NCBI RefSeq assembly: GCF_947378715.1
Contig: NZ_CANCLE010000209.1
Span: 1-5,580 of the forward strand
Length of the DNA stretch: 5,580 bases
Direction: 5' to 3'
Origin: Phenylobacterium aquaticum
GTDB taxonomy: Bacteria; Pseudomonadota; Alphaproteobacteria; Caulobacterales; Caulobacteraceae
This document shows, one piece after another, positions 4,292-5,580 of the stretch (its first letter is position 1; each line of letters opens with the position of its first letter). The translations under genes were made by a program, and so were the position numbers. A model generated the notes under the pieces. That model saw nothing but the letters and a program-made list of their open reading frames with translations, made no database searches and had not been told where the DNA came from.

Positions 4292-5049
4292 ACCCTCGCG
4301 ATTACGGCCAGATTGACGCATTGCGCCCCGGCGCCCTTCAGCGCCCGCGCGCAGCCCTCCGCCGTCGCCCCGGTGGTCAGAACATCATCAATCAGCAGCA
4401 CGCGGCGACCCGCCAGTCGTTTCGCCTGAGAGGCGGGCACGGCGAAGGCGGCGGCCACATTGCGCCGCCGCCCGCCCCCGGACTTGCCGCCTTGGGTCTC
4501 CGTCGCCCGCGTCCGCCTGAGCGCATCAGGCAGATAGGCCAGCCCCGTCAGCCGGGCGAGCGGCCGGGCGATCTCGGCCGACTGGTTGAACCTGCGCCGC
4601 AGCAGACGGGTCGGATGCAGGGGCACGGGCACGATCACATCGGCCTCGGCGATCAGCTCCCGGGCCGCCCGGCTGATCCAGCGCGCGAACAACGGGGCCA
4701 GATCGGTGCGATCAGCGTGCTTGAGCTGCAGGATCGGGCCGCGCGAGGCATCGTCATAGAGGCAGGCCGCCCGGGCCCGGTCAAAGGCCCGAGGCCTGGC
4801 CATGCAGGCGGCGCAGCGCACGCCGGGGCCCTGGTCGAATTCATAGGGAATCCCGCAACCGTCGCAGACCGGATCGTCGAGGAAGGTGATCTGGCTCCAG
4901 GCCTCCGCGCTCAGGCCAGAGGCCAGCGGGCGCGGCCCGTCGTCCAGGGCCTGGGGCGGGAAGATCAGGTCCAGACCGGCCCGCATCGCGGAAATCCACC
5001 GGGGACCCGGTTTCCACCAGCCCCGCGACACGCCATCTTGCAGGCTCAT
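4264..5049 (-). CDS. ComF-family protein (phosphoribosyltransferase-like)
   Basis: From ATG 5049 the protein has 261 residues. Order of parts: an N-terminal segment with DLIFPP (27-32), a zinc-ribbon with Cys62-x2-Cys65 and Cys79-x2-Cys82, then a type-I PRTase-like fold. That fold shows VPVPLHPTRLLRRRFNQS (140-157), the RRTRATETQGGKS loop (178-190), RRRNVAAAF, and the PRPP-loop VLLIDDVLTTGAT (217-229) with Asp221-Asp222. ComF/GntX relatives act in DNA uptake or in use of DNA as a nutrient in some bacteria; the role in alphaproteobacteria is not settled. The extra CxxC pair that many relatives carry just after FPP is missing here (FPPQALDDG). Start choice: ATG 5049 gives minimal overlap with the divergent methyltransferase (shared CATG) and has a G-run about 8 nt upstream. 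ATG 4986 (240 residues, MRAGLDLIFPP) is a good alternative; ATG 5082 and TTG 5127 would run deep into the methyltransferase gene. It probably leads a comF-grxC operon. Confidence 0.92.
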   Translation of the reverse strand: MSLQDGVSRGWWKPGPRWISAMRAGLDLIFPPQALDDGPRPLASGLSAEAWSQITFLDDPVCDGCGIPYEFDQGPGVRCAACMARPRAFDRARAACLYDDASRGPILQLKHADRTDLAPLFARWISRAARELIAEADVIVPVPLHPTRLLRRRFNQSAEIARPLARLTGLAYLPDALRRTRATETQGGKSGGGRRRNVAAAFAVPASQAKRLAGRRVLLIDDVLTTGATAEGCARALKGAGAQCVNLAVIARVKEAANRAI

Positions 5050-5580
5050 GTCACGCGCCCCCCAGCCTCTCACGCCCCGCATCTTCGACCGGGCCCTGTT
5101 GCGCACCCGCCTCGACCGCGCCGCCAAGGCCTATGGCCAGGCCGATTTCCTCAAGCGCCGCGCCGCCGAGGACATTGTCGCGCGGCTGGAGGTGATCATG
5201 CGGGACTTCCCCCGGGCTGTCGATATCGGCGCGCGCAACGGGGCGTTCCGCAACGCCCTGGCGAGCAGTGACGCCGCCCCCCGCGTGGGCCTGCTGGTCG
5301 AGACCGAGATCGCCCTGGGCATGCTGGGCGGCCGCGACGGGCCCCGGCTGATGGTCGACGAGGAGCAATTACCCTTCGCCTTCGCCAGCCTCGACCTGGC
5401 GGTCTCGAGCCTCGCCCTGCACTGGACCAATGACGTGATCGGGACCCTGATCCAGATCCGCCGCGCCCTGAAGCCCGACGGCCTGTTCATCGGCGCCCTG
5501 TTCGGCGGGGCGACCCTGACCGAACTGCGCCAGTCCCTGATGGCGGCGGAGATGGAACTGACCGGCGGGGCCGGCCCCCG
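5048..5580 (+). CDS. SAM-dependent methyltransferase, NDUFAF5/BioC-like, N-terminal part
   Basis: The first 177 codons are present; the gene runs off the right edge (family length is usually around 270-300). The start MSRAPQPLTPRIFDRALLRT with RLDRAA shortly after is the typical opening of this family. The class-I SAM fold follows: motif I VDIGARNGAF (58-67), an acidic patch MVDEEQLPFAFASLDLAVS (102-120) as motifs II-III, then SSLALHWTNDVIGTLIQIRR (120-139) and LKPDGLFIGALFGGATLTEL (141-160). The HWTND and LFGG-TL-ELR signatures are characteristic of the NDUFAF5-like branch. The mitochondrial relative hydroxylates an arginine of a complex I subunit, and BioC methylates malonyl-thioester in biotin synthesis. 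Which chemistry applies here is unknown. ATG 5048 is preceded by CAGG only 3 nt away, a weak site, but the N-terminus fits the family. It is divergent from the comF-family gene, sharing the CATG. Confidence 0.91.
   Translation, partial: MSRAPQPLTPRIFDRALLRTRLDRAAKAYGQADFLKRRAAEDIVARLEVIMRDFPRAVDIGARNGAFRNALASSDAAPRVGLLVETEIALGMLGGRDGPRLMVDEEQLPFAFASLDLAVSSLALHWTNDVIGTLIQIRRALKPDGLFIGALFGGATLTELRQSLMAAEMELTGGAGP

Noticed and set aside
3516..4292. 258-codon plus-strand frame overlapping the membrane-protein gene and grxC
   Set aside because: It uses another frame of the real membrane-protein gene and then runs antisense to grxC. It starts inside the operator region, and the translation has no family features.
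4258..5271. 337-codon plus-strand frame antisense to the comF-family gene
   Set aside because: It covers the intact PRTase-like gene on the opposite strand and then conflicts with the methyltransferase frame from 5048. It is Arg/Pro/Gly-rich filler.
5051..5490. Minus-strand frames opposite the right-edge methyltransferase
   Set aside because: The plus strand encodes clear SAM-methyltransferase motifs through this stretch, open to the window edge, so the antisense frames are shadows.

Overview
The window is high-GC bacterial DNA with dense, mostly minus-strand genes and very short intergenic gaps. Gene content and order (ComF-type phosphoribosyltransferase, glutaredoxin 3, Nit1-like carbon-nitrogen hydrolase, DUF1178 protein, and a divergent NDUFAF5/BioC-like methyltransferase) point to an alphaproteobacterium. 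The abundant exported peptidases and protein style suggest Caulobacterales (Caulobacter/Phenylobacterium-like). That placement is an inference from recalled family patterns, not from a database search.

Layout, left to right. (1) 1-101, minus: the signal-peptide end of a probable S9-family peptidase that runs off the left edge. A 12-bp stem (101-133) covers its ribosome binding site. (2) 184-1602, minus: a complete exported M20 zinc peptidase. (3) 1689-2120 and 2117-2950, minus: a DUF1178 protein and a Nit1-like amidase. They are translationally coupled through a 4-nt TTGA overlap. (4) 2968-3516, minus: a TetR/AcrR regulator, divergent from a small four-helix membrane protein (3583-3975, plus). 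The 66-bp gap between them carries two 16-bp inverted-repeat operators, arranged as mirror images, on top of a good sigma70-like promoter. (5) 3972-4229 and 4264-5049, minus: grxC and a comF-family gene, probably co-transcribed in the order comF then grxC. (6) 5048-5580, plus: the N-terminal 177 residues of a SAM-dependent methyltransferase, cut by the right edge.

How it fits together: comF, grxC, nit and DUF1178 look like a housekeeping neighbourhood, with a glutathione link through GrxC and the Nit1-like enzyme. The self-contained tetR/membrane-protein divergon sits between grxC and nit and looks inserted into that neighbourhood. Since nit starts only 17 nt after tetR, read-through could place nit and DUF1178 partly under the TetR operators. 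Two gene borders are extremely compact: the palindrome CTAG (3972-3975) is a stop codon on both strands, and the palindrome CATG (5047-5050) is a start codon on both strands.

I did not find a CRISPR array, insertion sequence, tRNA or rRNA, or a recognisable defence system. No gene-free stretch exceeds 86 bases. The main novelty candidates are the mirror-image operator with its uncharacterised membrane-protein target and the leader hairpin of the S9 gene.
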